Shown: positions 15,797-25,223 of the stretch, piece by piece
How positions within the stretch are numbered: the first letter of the stretch is position 1
Layout: each line of letters begins with the position of its first letter
Origin: a bacterium
Lineage (GTDB): Bacteria; UBP14; UBA6098
Length of the DNA stretch: 47,625 bases
Direction of reading: 5' to 3'
Assembly (NCBI GenBank): GCA_023145965.1
Contig: JAGLDC010000017.1
Coordinates: 1 to 47,625 of the forward strand
The notes under the pieces: generated by a model
What the model saw: the letters and a program-made list of their open reading frames with translations, nothing else
Told to the model about the DNA's origin: nothing
The model's database searches: none
Made by a program: the position numbers and the translations under genes

Positions 15797-16977
15797 ACTA
15801 TCTCCTCGATGCTAGTAATCGGCTCTATGCCGAATTCGACTATTCTCTGTGCCGAATCTATATCTTTAAGACCGTTACCTGTAATAAGCAGAACAACGGT
15901 TTCCGATTTATCCAATCGATCTTTGATTTTAAGGAACCCCGCAAATGACGCCGATGCTGCCGGTTCGGCGAATACTCCTGTTTTCCTAGCCAATTCATGC
16001 TGTGCAGAGAGTATCTCTTCATCGGAAACACGAACACAAACACCCCTGTGTTTTATCAGATATGAAAGCGCGCGCAATCCCGCGCGCGGAGCATCGACGC
16101 AAATAGAATCGGCGACGGTTGTCGAAGGTTTAAACTCATCAAAATCGCCGCTTTCTGATGCGCGGCTAATAGCATCGCTACCCTCGGCTTGAATAGCGTA
16201 TATCATTGGCATTTTGTTCATTATGCCGCAAGATATTAAGTCTTCGAAGCCCTTGTAAACACCCGATAAGATAACACCATCGCCTACCGGCACGAAAAGC
16301 ACATCGGGCGCGCGTCCTAATTGAAAGAAACATTCAATAGCCACCGTCTTCTTGCCTTCGATAGTCATAGGATTGAATGCAGTGTTTCTGCAAAGAGAGC
16401 CTGTAATACGAGAATACTCGAGTGAGAGCTCGAAAGCTCGATCATAATTGCCATCGACTCGAATGACGCGCGCACCATATTGAAGCGCCTGGACTAACTT
16501 GGCCTCGGGGGCCTTTTTCGGCACAAAAACGGTTACTGAAAGGCCTGCCGAAGCGCCTATACCCGCCATCGAAGAACCAGCATTACCAGTCGAGGCAACC
16601 GAAATATCTTTTAATCCAAATTTACGCGCGAAACCAGCGACCAGATATGAAGCTCGGTCCTTTAAAGAACCGGTAGGATTGAGCGAATCGTTTTTTAAAA
16701 ATAGTCTCTCAAAACCTGTTTCCTCATTTAAAATAGATGGCTGCCAAAGCGGCGTGTCTCCGACAGGTATCTCCGGCAAAAAAGCGCTTTCTATAGGAAG
16801 AAAATCCCAAATAGACTTTGCTGAAAAAGCCTTGGGGAAAACCATTTTGACATCGAGAATGCCCTTTAATGGTTTGTTAGGCAATTGCTCTCGCGAACAT
16901 AAATCGCAAACCATATTCTCAGAAGTTATTGGGAATTCCTTGCCGCACTCTGAACATATATATTTTGCTTCTAAAAT
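15793..16977 (-). CDS. Threonine-synthase-like PLP enzyme with zinc ribbon, probable ATT start
   Basis: The fold-type II PLP enzyme has its Schiff-base lysine in NPTGSLKDRAS (K106) and STGNAGSS as the substrate loop. The frame upstream of the first ATG (16914) keeps coding: residues YICSECGKEF complete a two-CxxC zinc ribbon with VCDLC, the N-terminal module of many threonine synthases. The only plausible start for this full form is ATT at 16975-16977, five bases after AAAGGTG; no ATG, GTG or TTG exists between there and the upstream stop. The protein would have 394 residues. In this cluster it probably acts on a diaminopropionate- or threonine-like intermediate rather than making threonine. 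A sequencing error at the start is possible. Confidence 0.8.
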   Translation of the reverse strand: MLEAKYICSECGKEFPITSENMVCDLCSREQLPNKPLKGILDVKMVFPKAFSAKSIWDFLPIESAFLPEIPVGDTPLWQPSILNEETGFERLFLKNDSLNPTGSLKDRASYLVAGFARKFGLKDISVASTGNAGSSMAGIGASAGLSVTVFVPKKAPEAKLVQALQYGARVIRVDGNYDRAFELSLEYSRITGSLCRNTAFNPMTIEGKKTVAIECFFQLGRAPDVLFVPVGDGVILSGVYKGFEDLISCGIMNKMPMIYAIQAEGSDAISRASESGDFDEFKPSTTVADSICVDAPRAGLRALSYLIKHRGVCVRVSDEEILSAQHELARKTGVFAEPAASASFAGFLKIKDRLDKSETVVLLITGNGLKDIDSAQRIVEFGIEPITSIEEIV

Positions 16978-17984
16978 CCGGTCACCTTTCCCATAGTAAG
17001 TGTGAGAATAGCTTTCGAAGTATGAAGACGATTCTCCGCTTCATCGTATATAATTGAATTAACACTATCTAGAACATCGTCGGTAACTTCCTTGCCCCTA
17101 TCGGCCGGAAGCGCGTGCATGACCTTAGCATCAGGCCTTGCCAGAGAGAAGCGTTTAGCATCGCATATCCAATCCTTGTGTCGCTCGAGATTTGCCTTCA
17201 TAGCTTTAGAATGTTTATCATCGTCGATATATTCGTCAAAACCACCGAAACCTCCCCAATTCTTGGGAATAACTACATCCGCGTCTCGTATGGCTTCCTC
17301 CATGTCATTATAAACTGTGATCTTACCGCCATTCTCGCTTGCGTTATTTGCCGATCTTTTCAGAATATCTTCCATTAATGGAAATTCTGGAGGATTTGCG
17401 ATTGCGACATCCATGCCGAAGCGCGGAAAGAGCAACGCCTGTGATTGTGGGACTGACAGTGGTTTGGCGTGTGATGTTGCATAAGCCCAAGTAACAGCGA
17501 CCTTCAGGCCAGACAGGTTTTCGCCAAATTTTTCCTTAATCGTCAACAAATCGGCGATAGCCTGAAGTGGGTGATAGATGTCATCCTGCATCGAGATAAG
17601 TGGCACGCTAGATTCTGCGGCAATTTCCGAAAGGTATTTATTCCCGATACCATAAAAGCAGTTTCGTATCGCAATGGCCTCGCCCATTCGCGAGAGCACC
17701 TGTCCTGTGTCGCGAGCGGTTTCACCATGTGATATTTGCATCTTATCTGCATTCAAGTCATGCGCATGTCCGCCCAACTGGGTCATCGCAGCTTCCATAG
17801 AATTTCGCGTCCGAGTGGATTGCTCGAAAAAGATCATGAAAAGGGTTTTATTCTTAATGTAATCCGTGATTACACCCTTTTTACGGAGTTCTTTCAATTC
17901 CATAGAGAGAGAAAGCGTTTCTTCTATTTCGTCTTTCGACCAGTTATCGAAAGTAATCAGGTGTTTTCCTACAAGTTCGCTCAT
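16971..17984 (-). CDS. ygeW: YgeW-like carbamoyltransferase
   Basis: This 337-residue aspartate/ornithine carbamoyltransferase-fold protein has the carbamoyl-phosphate motif STRTR at 56-60 and HPLQ at 138-141. HALPADRG replaces the usual HCLP, and TWAYATSHAKPLSVPQ is a signature shared with YgeW proteins. YgeW members are knotted carbamoyltransferases of uncertain acceptor, found with ygeX, ygeY and ssnA in purine-degrading anaerobes. It is shorter than the roughly 395-residue E. coli form. Working backwards it could move a carbamoyl group from a ureido compound to phosphate, but no carbamate kinase gene lies in the window. The ATG at 17984 follows AAGGAG. Confidence 0.85.
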   Translation of the reverse strand: MSELVGKHLITFDNWSKDEIEETLSLSMELKELRKKGVITDYIKNKTLFMIFFEQSTRTRNSMEAAMTQLGGHAHDLNADKMQISHGETARDTGQVLSRMGEAIAIRNCFYGIGNKYLSEIAAESSVPLISMQDDIYHPLQAIADLLTIKEKFGENLSGLKVAVTWAYATSHAKPLSVPQSQALLFPRFGMDVAIANPPEFPLMEDILKRSANNASENGGKITVYNDMEEAIRDADVVIPKNWGGFGGFDEYIDDDKHSKAMKANLERHKDWICDAKRFSLARPDAKVMHALPADRGKEVTDDVLDSVNSIIYDEAENRLHTSKAILTLTMGKVTGF

Positions 17985-17986
17985 TG

Positions 17987-19174
17987 TTAAAGCTCCTTCG
18001 TAAGATGAAATGGCAGTTCGGCGTAAAAGGCAGCCGCAATGTTAAGATGTTCCCGAGATGTGGTCTCATTCGGTGCGTGAGCAGCTGTTTCGTTGCCCGG
18101 CCCGAATCCAATAGTCGGAATTCCATGCCTCCCGGCTATGGATACACCATTTGTAGAAAATACCCATTTATCCACTATGGGTAAATGGCCAAGAACCACC
18201 GAAGCCGCCGAGATTCCGCCTTTAGTAAGTGGGTGGTCGATTGGTGTTTTCCAAGAAGGGAAATATGCCAAAATTGGATGTGAGACACCCGTGTAACTCT
18301 TTTTATTATACAATGGGACTTCGACTGAAGCCTCCTTCGGCAACAACTCGCTCACTTCACTCAACGCTGACTTTTTCGTTTCACCCCAGGTAATTCGACG
18401 GTCGAGGTGCATTCTGCAAATATCCGGCACAGCACATAGCGATGGAGACTCCGATCGGATTTGAGTAACAGCAACAGTTCCTTTACCGAGGAAATTATCC
18501 GTAGCAAGCCTTTCATTGAGTTTCTCGATATCAAGAGCAATTTTAGATGCGATATAAGCTGCATTCACACCGCGTTCCGGCGCTGAGCCGTGTGCAGAGA
18601 TACCTTTTATCAGTATTTCCATCTCCATTCGCCCACGATGCCCTCTATATAGGGCTAAATTTGTGGGTTCCGTAATAACCGCGAAATCTGGAATTAGCCC
18701 CTCTTTCTCTATCATATAATCCCAACACAAACCGTCGCAATCCTCCTCCATAACAGTGAAAGTAAATACCATCTTGAACGGCAATTCGTCCTCGACCTCG
18801 GCCAGCATACGCGCGGCTGTTACCATAGATGCAGCCCCGCCTTTTTGATCCGTAGTTCCTCGGCCACGCACCTGAGAATCTGTTATCTCCCCCGAAAAGG
18901 GGTCCCAGTTCCATTGGCATAAATTCCCCGTATCGACAGTATCGATATGTGCATCGATGGCAATAATTCGTGGGCCGTGTCCCATACAAGCTACTAGATT
19001 ACCCAAGCCGTCAATTTTACAATTGCACACACCCGAGGCCTCGAGTATGTCTTTAAGTTCGCGAATAACATGTTCTTCTCCGCAACTTAAGGATTTTATT
19101 TTTACTATTCTTGAAAGCGTTTCAGCAGTGAAATCCGCCAGCCGACTAGCTTCGGCAACATAATTCTTTCTCAT
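17987..19174 (-). CDS. ygeY: YgeY-like M20-family metallohydrolase
   Basis: The 395 residues follow the M20 peptidase/deacylase plan. The first metal motif is DAHIDTVD. The bridging Asp lies in GRGTTDQKGG, the catalytic glutamate pair in MEEDCDG, a dimerisation-domain histidine in SAHGSAPERG, and a C-terminal histidine in AHAPNE. YgeY proteins are the selenium- and purine-linked subgroup of M20 and probably cleave an amide of a ring-opened purine product. The ATG shares an ATGA overlap with the stop of the flavoprotein gene upstream and is followed three bases after its own stop by ygeW, a pairing also seen in E. coli and Clostridia. Confidence 0.88.
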   Translation of the reverse strand: MRKNYVAEASRLADFTAETLSRIVKIKSLSCGEEHVIRELKDILEASGVCNCKIDGLGNLVACMGHGPRIIAIDAHIDTVDTGNLCQWNWDPFSGEITDSQVRGRGTTDQKGGAASMVTAARMLAEVEDELPFKMVFTFTVMEEDCDGLCWDYMIEKEGLIPDFAVITEPTNLALYRGHRGRMEMEILIKGISAHGSAPERGVNAAYIASKIALDIEKLNERLATDNFLGKGTVAVTQIRSESPSLCAVPDICRMHLDRRITWGETKKSALSEVSELLPKEASVEVPLYNKKSYTGVSHPILAYFPSWKTPIDHPLTKGGISAASVVLGHLPIVDKWVFSTNGVSIAGRHGIPTIGFGPGNETAAHAPNETTSREHLNIAAAFYAELPFHLTKEL

Positions 19175-20268
19175 CTTTCCTTCAGTTCTAAAGCCGAAAA
19201 TTTACAGAAACTCGCACAAAAACCGCATCCGATACATTTTGTTAGATCGACACAGCATTTTCGGTCGATGACCGCAAGCGCGCCCTGCACGCATCTTTTT
19301 ACACAAGCGCCACATGCCTCACATTTCTCGGGATCAACACTCATTCGGACATCACGTGATAGCCGTGCAGCAGATTTTATTTCATTATCGTAAAGGCCGA
19401 TAATCTCGTTTACAGAAGTGAAATCGTGTGCATCGAGCCAACTGTCTATCTCGCCCACGATTTTACCATATATACTGTGCCCCTCGCGAATAGCCGCAGA
19501 ACATACCTGCACCGCCGAAGCTCCGGCCATTAAAAATTTAACAGCATCCTCGCCCGAACTCACACCCCCAACACCGATGACCGGTTTATCCTGAACCTGA
19601 GTAAGTGTATTGACTATGCGAAGTGCAATAGGGGTTATAGGCGGGCCGGACATCCAACCATAGCCAGTTTGAGAACCAAGAAAAGGCACCCGTTTTTCTA
19701 TATCGAAATCCAGTGTTGGCCCAAAGGAATTAACCGCGACAAAACCATCGACATGAGGAGATACAGCTTCGGCAAGTCGTTCTATCTCTGGAAAATTCGG
19801 AGATACTTTCATGAATATCGGTAAAGATACGGCCGCTTTAAGCCTCGAAGCAATCTCCACAATCGGATCGACAGAACTCCCGACATAATGTGTAGAAAAC
19901 TCGATAGCATCGGGTGAAAGCTCGCGTTCGAGCATTGGACCCAACAATTCAACCTCATCGGCTCTGTATCCAATGGAAGCAATTATGGGCACACCCAACG
20001 ATCTGATTTTCTGGCAATCAAATATAAAATCCTCGGCGGGTATCTCTGACCAGGTTTCGCAATTAACCAAACCCCGACATTCGGTATTGTGTATTGTAGG
20101 TCTTGGATCTTCAGCGGGTTTTACTGAAATCGTTTTTGTAACTATGGCACCGACACCGCTTTCCGCTGCCGCGAGCATTTGCGTCGCAGTTCGAACATTC
20201 GGCCCTGCCGCCGGCATAACCGGATTCTTAAACTCTATCCCACATATTCTCGTCGATAAATCAGCCAT
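19171..20268 (-). CDS. PreA/YgfK-like dihydropyrimidine dehydrogenase-type flavoprotein with two [4Fe-4S]
   Basis: The 365 residues split into a TIM-barrel FMN domain like class 1B dihydroorotate or dihydropyrimidine dehydrogenase (KNPVMPAAG, VSPNFPEIE, VNSFGPT, GVGGVSSGEDA) and a C-terminal ferredoxin domain with CEACGACVKRC and CIGCGFCASFC. Such proteins reduce or oxidise pyrimidine-like rings using electrons from Fe-S clusters. In the purine clusters of E. coli and gut anaerobes a related protein, YgfK, occupies this slot. The ATG at 20268, with GAGAGG upstream, is preferred over a start at 20313; it overlaps ssnA by 8 bases. Confidence 0.85.
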   Translation of the reverse strand: MADLSTRICGIEFKNPVMPAAGPNVRTATQMLAAAESGVGAIVTKTISVKPAEDPRPTIHNTECRGLVNCETWSEIPAEDFIFDCQKIRSLGVPIIASIGYRADEVELLGPMLERELSPDAIEFSTHYVGSSVDPIVEIASRLKAAVSLPIFMKVSPNFPEIERLAEAVSPHVDGFVAVNSFGPTLDFDIEKRVPFLGSQTGYGWMSGPPITPIALRIVNTLTQVQDKPVIGVGGVSSGEDAVKFLMAGASAVQVCSAAIREGHSIYGKIVGEIDSWLDAHDFTSVNEIIGLYDNEIKSAARLSRDVRMSVDPEKCEACGACVKRCVQGALAVIDRKCCVDLTKCIGCGFCASFCKFSALELKER

Positions 20269-21562
20269 AAAACCTCTCGTGTAATTTTTTAGCAACTTTC
20301 CGGGCGGAAACAACTATCTCAAACTCATCGATACCTGTCAATTCACCCTCTTTTAGAATTATTCTTCCGTTTGCTATAGTCCAATAAGCCCTTGCATTTT
20401 TCGCGCCGAAAATCAGATGAGCAACGACATTGTCGCTATTTATCGGTGTTACCGGTCTATAATCGAGCACTGCAATATCCGCCGGCGAACCGATAGTTAG
20501 ACCGCCACAATTCGGGAAGAATTTCTGAACCAGTAATCTTCGATTTTTAAAAATTGCGTAACCAAGCTCATCAAATACCGACTCCTCATTACTTCCATGA
20601 AGAAATTGGAAGCGCGCCTGTGAGATAATATCGCCAGACATGCCATCGGTACCGAATAAATAATCGGGTATGCGCTCTCGGTTCATCGCACCAACCCGGT
20701 TATTCCAATTAGATTCCGGGTTTGTCACTATTAAGGGTTTTGTATCATTGATAATCTGATAATCCTCCTCAGATAAATGGACACAATGAGCTAAAATTGA
20801 GCGGTTATCTAAAAGACCAAATTTGGCTATTCTTTGCACGGGACCATCGTAACCCAGTGAACGGCAATATTTAAAATCGTCTTTAGCTTCGCCGCAGTGT
20901 ATGTGAATAGGCATATCAGAAGGTTTGCAACCAGCAATTCGAGCGAGAGACTTATCACAGAGTGTGAAGTTAGCATGAAGCCCAAACATCCCTTTAATAT
21001 TATCTGAATCTCTGTGTTTTTCGAAAAAATCTATGTTTTCGGCAATATGGTCTGAAATATCGATTGTGCCATCACGCTCAGAGGTCTCGAAGCAAAGGAC
21101 TCCACGAATACCAAATTCCTCGAAAACACTCTCGATAGTTTCTAGGCTTCCGCGTACGAAACCCATCGAAGCATGGTGGTCGAAAATCGTGGTTACACCA
21201 TGTTTAATCGAATCGATAATCCCGATTCTCGCCGAAACAGCGATAGCTTCTTCATCGAGGATAGAATCGAGTCGCCACCAGAGATTATTCAGAATTCCAG
21301 CAAATGTCGAGGTTTCGCCGCGAGGGACAAGAGCGGTCGCCAACGCTGAATAAAGATGAGTATGAGCATTTGCCAACCCTGGGATTATAAGCCTTCCACC
21401 CACATCTATGGAATAGTCGGCAAGGGCGGAGATTTCGTCCGAAAAGCCAATACGCGCTATTTTTCCGCTTTCGATAAGCATACCACCATTTTCCACGAAT
21501 ATGCCTTCGCAATCTGTAACAACACCATTAATAAGCGCATATTTTTTCCTTTGTTGCATCAT
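20261..21562 (-). CDS. ssnA: SsnA-type aminohydrolase
   Basis: This 433-residue amidohydrolase-superfamily protein has metal motifs HTHLYS near the start of the barrel, HIHCGEA, and GTDGMSGD near the end. The segments NNLWWRLD, DHHAS and CFETSERDG match E. coli SsnA closely. SsnA is related to chlorohydrolases and guanine deaminases and is one of the constant members of anaerobic purine clusters; it is believed to deaminate or hydrolyse a purine-derived compound. The ATG at 21562 overlaps the TGA of the preceding gene (ATGA); upstream in-frame GTG at 21571 is less likely because it would leave almost no room for its ribosome site. Confidence 0.88.
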   Translation of the reverse strand: MMQQRKKYALINGVVTDCEGIFVENGGMLIESGKIARIGFSDEISALADYSIDVGGRLIIPGLANAHTHLYSALATALVPRGETSTFAGILNNLWWRLDSILDEEAIAVSARIGIIDSIKHGVTTIFDHHASMGFVRGSLETIESVFEEFGIRGVLCFETSERDGTIDISDHIAENIDFFEKHRDSDNIKGMFGLHANFTLCDKSLARIAGCKPSDMPIHIHCGEAKDDFKYCRSLGYDGPVQRIAKFGLLDNRSILAHCVHLSEEDYQIINDTKPLIVTNPESNWNNRVGAMNRERIPDYLFGTDGMSGDIISQARFQFLHGSNEESVFDELGYAIFKNRRLLVQKFFPNCGGLTIGSPADIAVLDYRPVTPINSDNVVAHLIFGAKNARAYWTIANGRIILKEGELTGIDEFEIVVSARKVAKKLHERFYG

Positions 21563-22902
21563 GTTCCGCACGACCTCATTAAATATCGCCCGAAACCCCT
21601 CTGCACCTCAATACCCGAATCACAGTCAAAAATAATCTTTCCGCGAAGCATCGTTTTTACAAGTTTCCCTTTAAACTCTTTTCCTTCGAATGGTGTAACC
21701 TTGCCCTTAGATAAGAAATTTTCACCCCTTACTTTCCAACTGGAACCCAAGTCAAAAAGCGCAAAATCGGCATCCTTTCCAACCTCGATGGAACCTTTCC
21801 GGTCAGATATACCGTAGCGCCGAGCCGCCGCTGTGGAAGTTACCTCGACGAGTCTGCTTAATCTGATTTTTCCTGCTAAATATCCCTCAGAGACCATAAA
21901 AGGTAACATAGTGCCGCTTCCCGGTATGCCTGAGTAGTCGGTCCATATTGAGCCGGTTTTCTTTTCGGATGTGGGACACGGGGCATGGTCGGATGCCACA
22001 AAAGAAATCTTCCCTTCTGCTAGAGCTTGCCAAAGAGCAGCTATATTCCCCTCGGATTTAACTGGCGGTGTTACTTTTAGAGCCGAACCAAGGAGTGAGA
22101 AATCATCGAGTTCGAAGGCCAGATAATGAGGTGCAGTCTCGCCGCTAATATCACCCTCACCGACCATAGAAGCACATGAACCCGCACTAAGGTGAACTAT
22201 ATGTAATTGAGCACCAACATAATGTGCTATAGCCACAGCACTGGAAACCGCGATTTCCTCGGCAATTTCTGGCCTGGAAAAGTAAAAGGCCTCTGGGCCA
22301 TCATCGAGCTTGCTTATCTGCTTAGTTGCCGATTCTATATAATCGAAATCCTCCGCATGGAGCAAAACCGGGATACCCAACACTTTAGCCTCTTCGAGCA
22401 CACACTCGAATCTAAAATGATCCAGTCGTCCAAAAGATTCCATCCCTGAGATAAAATAGGTCTTGAACCCAAGAACATAACGCGCGAGCTTCCTCATATT
22501 CAGGGGGAAATCCTCGTCGAAAGACTGCATGGATACACCGCCGAAGAGGCCGTAATCGATTATAGCTTTGGGGCTTATCACGTCAAGTTTCTTCGTGAGG
22601 TTTGCAACTGAGGTGACCGGTGGAATAGATGTGCAGGGCATATCTATTACTGTTGTTATACCTCCAGATGCAGAAAAGCAGGTAGCAGTGAAAAAATCCT
22701 CACGTTCGGTGAAACCCGGGTCGTTGAAATGGACATGCGGATCAATCCCCCCGGGAAGAACAAGTAACCCGTCGGCATCAACAATGACATCACCATCGAT
22801 GAACTTCCCTATCTCCACAACAATTCCATCCACGATACGAATATCCGCACGCACCGGTTCATCATAATCCGGTAAAGCCAGCATTCCTCCGCGAATTATC
22901 AA
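21559..22902 (-). CDS. Allantoinase/hydantoinase-type cyclic amidohydrolase
   Basis: This 447-residue member of the dihydroorotase/allantoinase/hydantoinase group has metal ligands HVH at 56-58 (DPHVHFNDPG), a lysine for carboxylation at K148 (GFKTYF), the later histidines in HAED and HLSAG, and the SDHAPC aspartate. These enzymes open cyclic amide rings such as allantoin, hydantoin or dihydropyrimidine, so it probably opens a ring in the purine pathway, the slot held by HyuA in E. coli. The start is TTG at 22902, overlapping the upstream TGA, with a strong GAGGAGG site six bases before; the first ATG (MLAL) lies six codons in and has no site. Confidence 0.88.
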   Translation of the reverse strand: MIIRGGMLALPDYDEPVRADIRIVDGIVVEIGKFIDGDVIVDADGLLVLPGGIDPHVHFNDPGFTEREDFFTATCFSASGGITTVIDMPCTSIPPVTSVANLTKKLDVISPKAIIDYGLFGGVSMQSFDEDFPLNMRKLARYVLGFKTYFISGMESFGRLDHFRFECVLEEAKVLGIPVLLHAEDFDYIESATKQISKLDDGPEAFYFSRPEIAEEIAVSSAVAIAHYVGAQLHIVHLSAGSCASMVGEGDISGETAPHYLAFELDDFSLLGSALKVTPPVKSEGNIAALWQALAEGKISFVASDHAPCPTSEKKTGSIWTDYSGIPGSGTMLPFMVSEGYLAGKIRLSRLVEVTSTAAARRYGISDRKGSIEVGKDADFALFDLGSSWKVRGENFLSKGKVTPFEGKEFKGKLVKTMLRGKIIFDCDSGIEVQRGFGRYLMRSCGT

Positions 22903-25223
22903 ATCACGCCCTCCTCAACCATCCTACGATAGACACGCTCTTGAGTAAAAGGCATTTCTAGCATGCGAACACCAATAGCATCGAAGATAGCGTTTGCTAT
23001 AGCCGGTCCTGGGCCATTAATCGCAATCTCACCTGCGGATTTTGCCCCGAAGGGACCCGTTTTCTCGTAAGAATCGGCAATTATGGTTACCATTTCCGGA
23101 AGATCACGGGTGTTATATATCTTATAATCCCAGAAACTCGGATTTGTCATCTTACCAGAGGAGTTGAATATATACTCTTCGCAAAGGGCATAGCTTATCC
23201 CGTTGAGCGTTGCGCCCTCGACCTGGCCTTCGGCCAGTTTAGGATTAATTGGTTGACCGCAATCGATTGCCGACACGAATTTTATTACATCAACCTTACC
23301 AGTTTTAATATCAACTTCGACTTCGGCGAATTGAGCAATAAAAGGTGGAGGTGATTCTGTGCCAAAATAAGAGGCCGATGCTTGAATCTGAAATTGGTTT
23401 GTCTCGTAAAACGCGCGAGTGCATATATCACTATAAGTGACAAACTCATCCCCACCAAAACGGCGAACCCGGTCATGATGGAGGTAAAGTTCAACCGCTG
23501 AACATTTCAGTATCTCCCCCGCAACCTGAAGTATCTGATCACGCACCTTTTCAGCACACAGCCTAACTGCATTACCAGAAACATATGTGGTGGAAGAGGC
23601 ATAAGCGCCTACATCGAAAGGAGTGAGATCGGTATCTGAAGAACGAACAATTAATTTTTCTACAGAAATGGAAAGCACCTCGGCTGCAATTTGGGCTAGG
23701 ACGGTGTCCGAACCGGTGCCTAAATCGGTCGCGCCCATATGAAGATTGAACGAACCATCCTCGTTCATTTTCATATGCGCACTTGCCATATCTACACGCG
23801 GAATACCGGAACCTTGCATCGAGACAGAAAGCCCTACACCCTTAACCTTGTCTCCGACTCGAATACGCTTATCCCGTATTTTATACCAGTCGATGGCCTT
23901 TGCCCCTCTATCTATACATTCTGTGAGGCTACAGGAGTTAATATATTGCCCGACTCCCTCTTTTCCCTCTCCGAGGGCCGCAAAAACGGGTGAGGTTTCA
24001 CCTATTTTAATAGTCCTATTCTTGCAATACTCAAGTATGTCCTGATTAATTCCCCTTGTGATCATATCGATAATCTGGCAATATGCGAAATAGCCCTGTG
24101 TTGCGCCATAACCGCGATAGGCCCCCCCAATCGGTAAATTAGAATAAACCGAAGTCCCTTCGAAATGAATATTCTTAATTTTGTTGAACAAGGGAAGCAC
24201 CTTAGAACCGGCGTTCGAAAGGACAGTCAAAGCGTGACTACCATATGCGCCAGTGTTCATAAGTGCCTTCATTTCGAGCGCGGTTATCTTGCCGGAATTC
24301 TTAACGCCAGCGCGTATCGTCACACGCATGGGGTGCCTTGTGCGCGAAGAAATAAATACTTCTGAACGATTAAAAATAGCCTTTGATGGTCGGTGCGTCT
24401 TCCATGTTGTAAAGGCAACCACTTGCTCTAAAAACACCTCCTGCTTGCCTCCAAAACCACCACCTATTCGAGGTTTTATAACTCTTATAGCGCCAATTGG
24501 AATACCTAGTGTATGTGATACTATACGCCTAGCATGAAATGGAACCTGTGTTGCTGTAATGATCACTAATCTGCCGCGCTCATCAATATAGGCTAAGGCT
24601 GAATGCGGTTCTATAGCACAGTGGCTCGCATACTGCGTTCGAAAAGTTCCATCGACAATGAATTCAGCTGACTCGAAACCTTTTTGCATATCCCCAAATT
24701 TAATCTCAGCCTTGGCGGCGATATTTTTTTCGGGAATAAAGGCAGTCGGGATAGGCATATATTCCTCACCAAAATGAAGCCTTGGGGCATCGTCGTCCAT
24801 CGCCTTTTCGTAGTCAAAAAGTGGGTCCATCTTTTCGTATTCAACCTCGATGGCATTAACTGCTCTCGTCGCTATTTCCGGCGAATCGGCTGCAACAGCC
24901 GCTACCCTGTCACCCACAAAACGGACTATATCTTCGAAAATATAGGTATCATATGGTGAGGGCTCGGGGTAACCCTGTCCTGCTGTGGTGTGCAACTTGC
25001 CCTTGGCGTTACCGTAATGCATGATTTCAGCCACTCCGGCAATCTTGCTTGCATTGCTCGAGTCTATTTTTATTATCCTTGCAAAAGCGTGGGGTGAGTA
25101 TTTAAAGGCTATAAAAAGCGGATTTGTAAGAGGAAAATCATCCACAAAACGCTCATTACCCGTTGCGAGAGCAAGAGAGTCAATCTTTTTAACCGATTTA
25201 CCGATGCTATTAAAATCATTCAT
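22899..25223 (-). CDS. xdhA: Xanthine dehydrogenase-type molybdopterin-binding (large) subunit, set 2
   Basis: This 774-residue catalytic subunit resembles E. coli XdhA. GGGFGGK lies at 254-260, GGAYRGYGATQG near 365, the ATDLGTGSDTVLAQ segment corresponds to the GQGxxT loop, and GPFGAKSAGE at 723-732 places the catalytic glutamate at 732. It hydroxylates a purine or similar heterocycle, with electrons going to the Fe-S and FAD subunits encoded just upstream. The RGYG motif, in place of the RGFG of set 1, suggests a somewhat different pocket. The ATG at 25223 overlaps the end of the Fe-S gene by 8 bases, with AAGGATG in front. Confidence 0.92.
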   Translation of the reverse strand: MNDFNSIGKSVKKIDSLALATGNERFVDDFPLTNPLFIAFKYSPHAFARIIKIDSSNASKIAGVAEIMHYGNAKGKLHTTAGQGYPEPSPYDTYIFEDIVRFVGDRVAAVAADSPEIATRAVNAIEVEYEKMDPLFDYEKAMDDDAPRLHFGEEYMPIPTAFIPEKNIAAKAEIKFGDMQKGFESAEFIVDGTFRTQYASHCAIEPHSALAYIDERGRLVIITATQVPFHARRIVSHTLGIPIGAIRVIKPRIGGGFGGKQEVFLEQVVAFTTWKTHRPSKAIFNRSEVFISSRTRHPMRVTIRAGVKNSGKITALEMKALMNTGAYGSHALTVLSNAGSKVLPLFNKIKNIHFEGTSVYSNLPIGGAYRGYGATQGYFAYCQIIDMITRGINQDILEYCKNRTIKIGETSPVFAALGEGKEGVGQYINSCSLTECIDRGAKAIDWYKIRDKRIRVGDKVKGVGLSVSMQGSGIPRVDMASAHMKMNEDGSFNLHMGATDLGTGSDTVLAQIAAEVLSISVEKLIVRSSDTDLTPFDVGAYASSTTYVSGNAVRLCAEKVRDQILQVAGEILKCSAVELYLHHDRVRRFGGDEFVTYSDICTRAFYETNQFQIQASASYFGTESPPPFIAQFAEVEVDIKTGKVDVIKFVSAIDCGQPINPKLAEGQVEGATLNGISYALCEEYIFNSSGKMTNPSFWDYKIYNTRDLPEMVTIIADSYEKTGPFGAKSAGEIAINGPGPAIANAIFDAIGVRMLEMPFTQERVYRRMVEEGVI

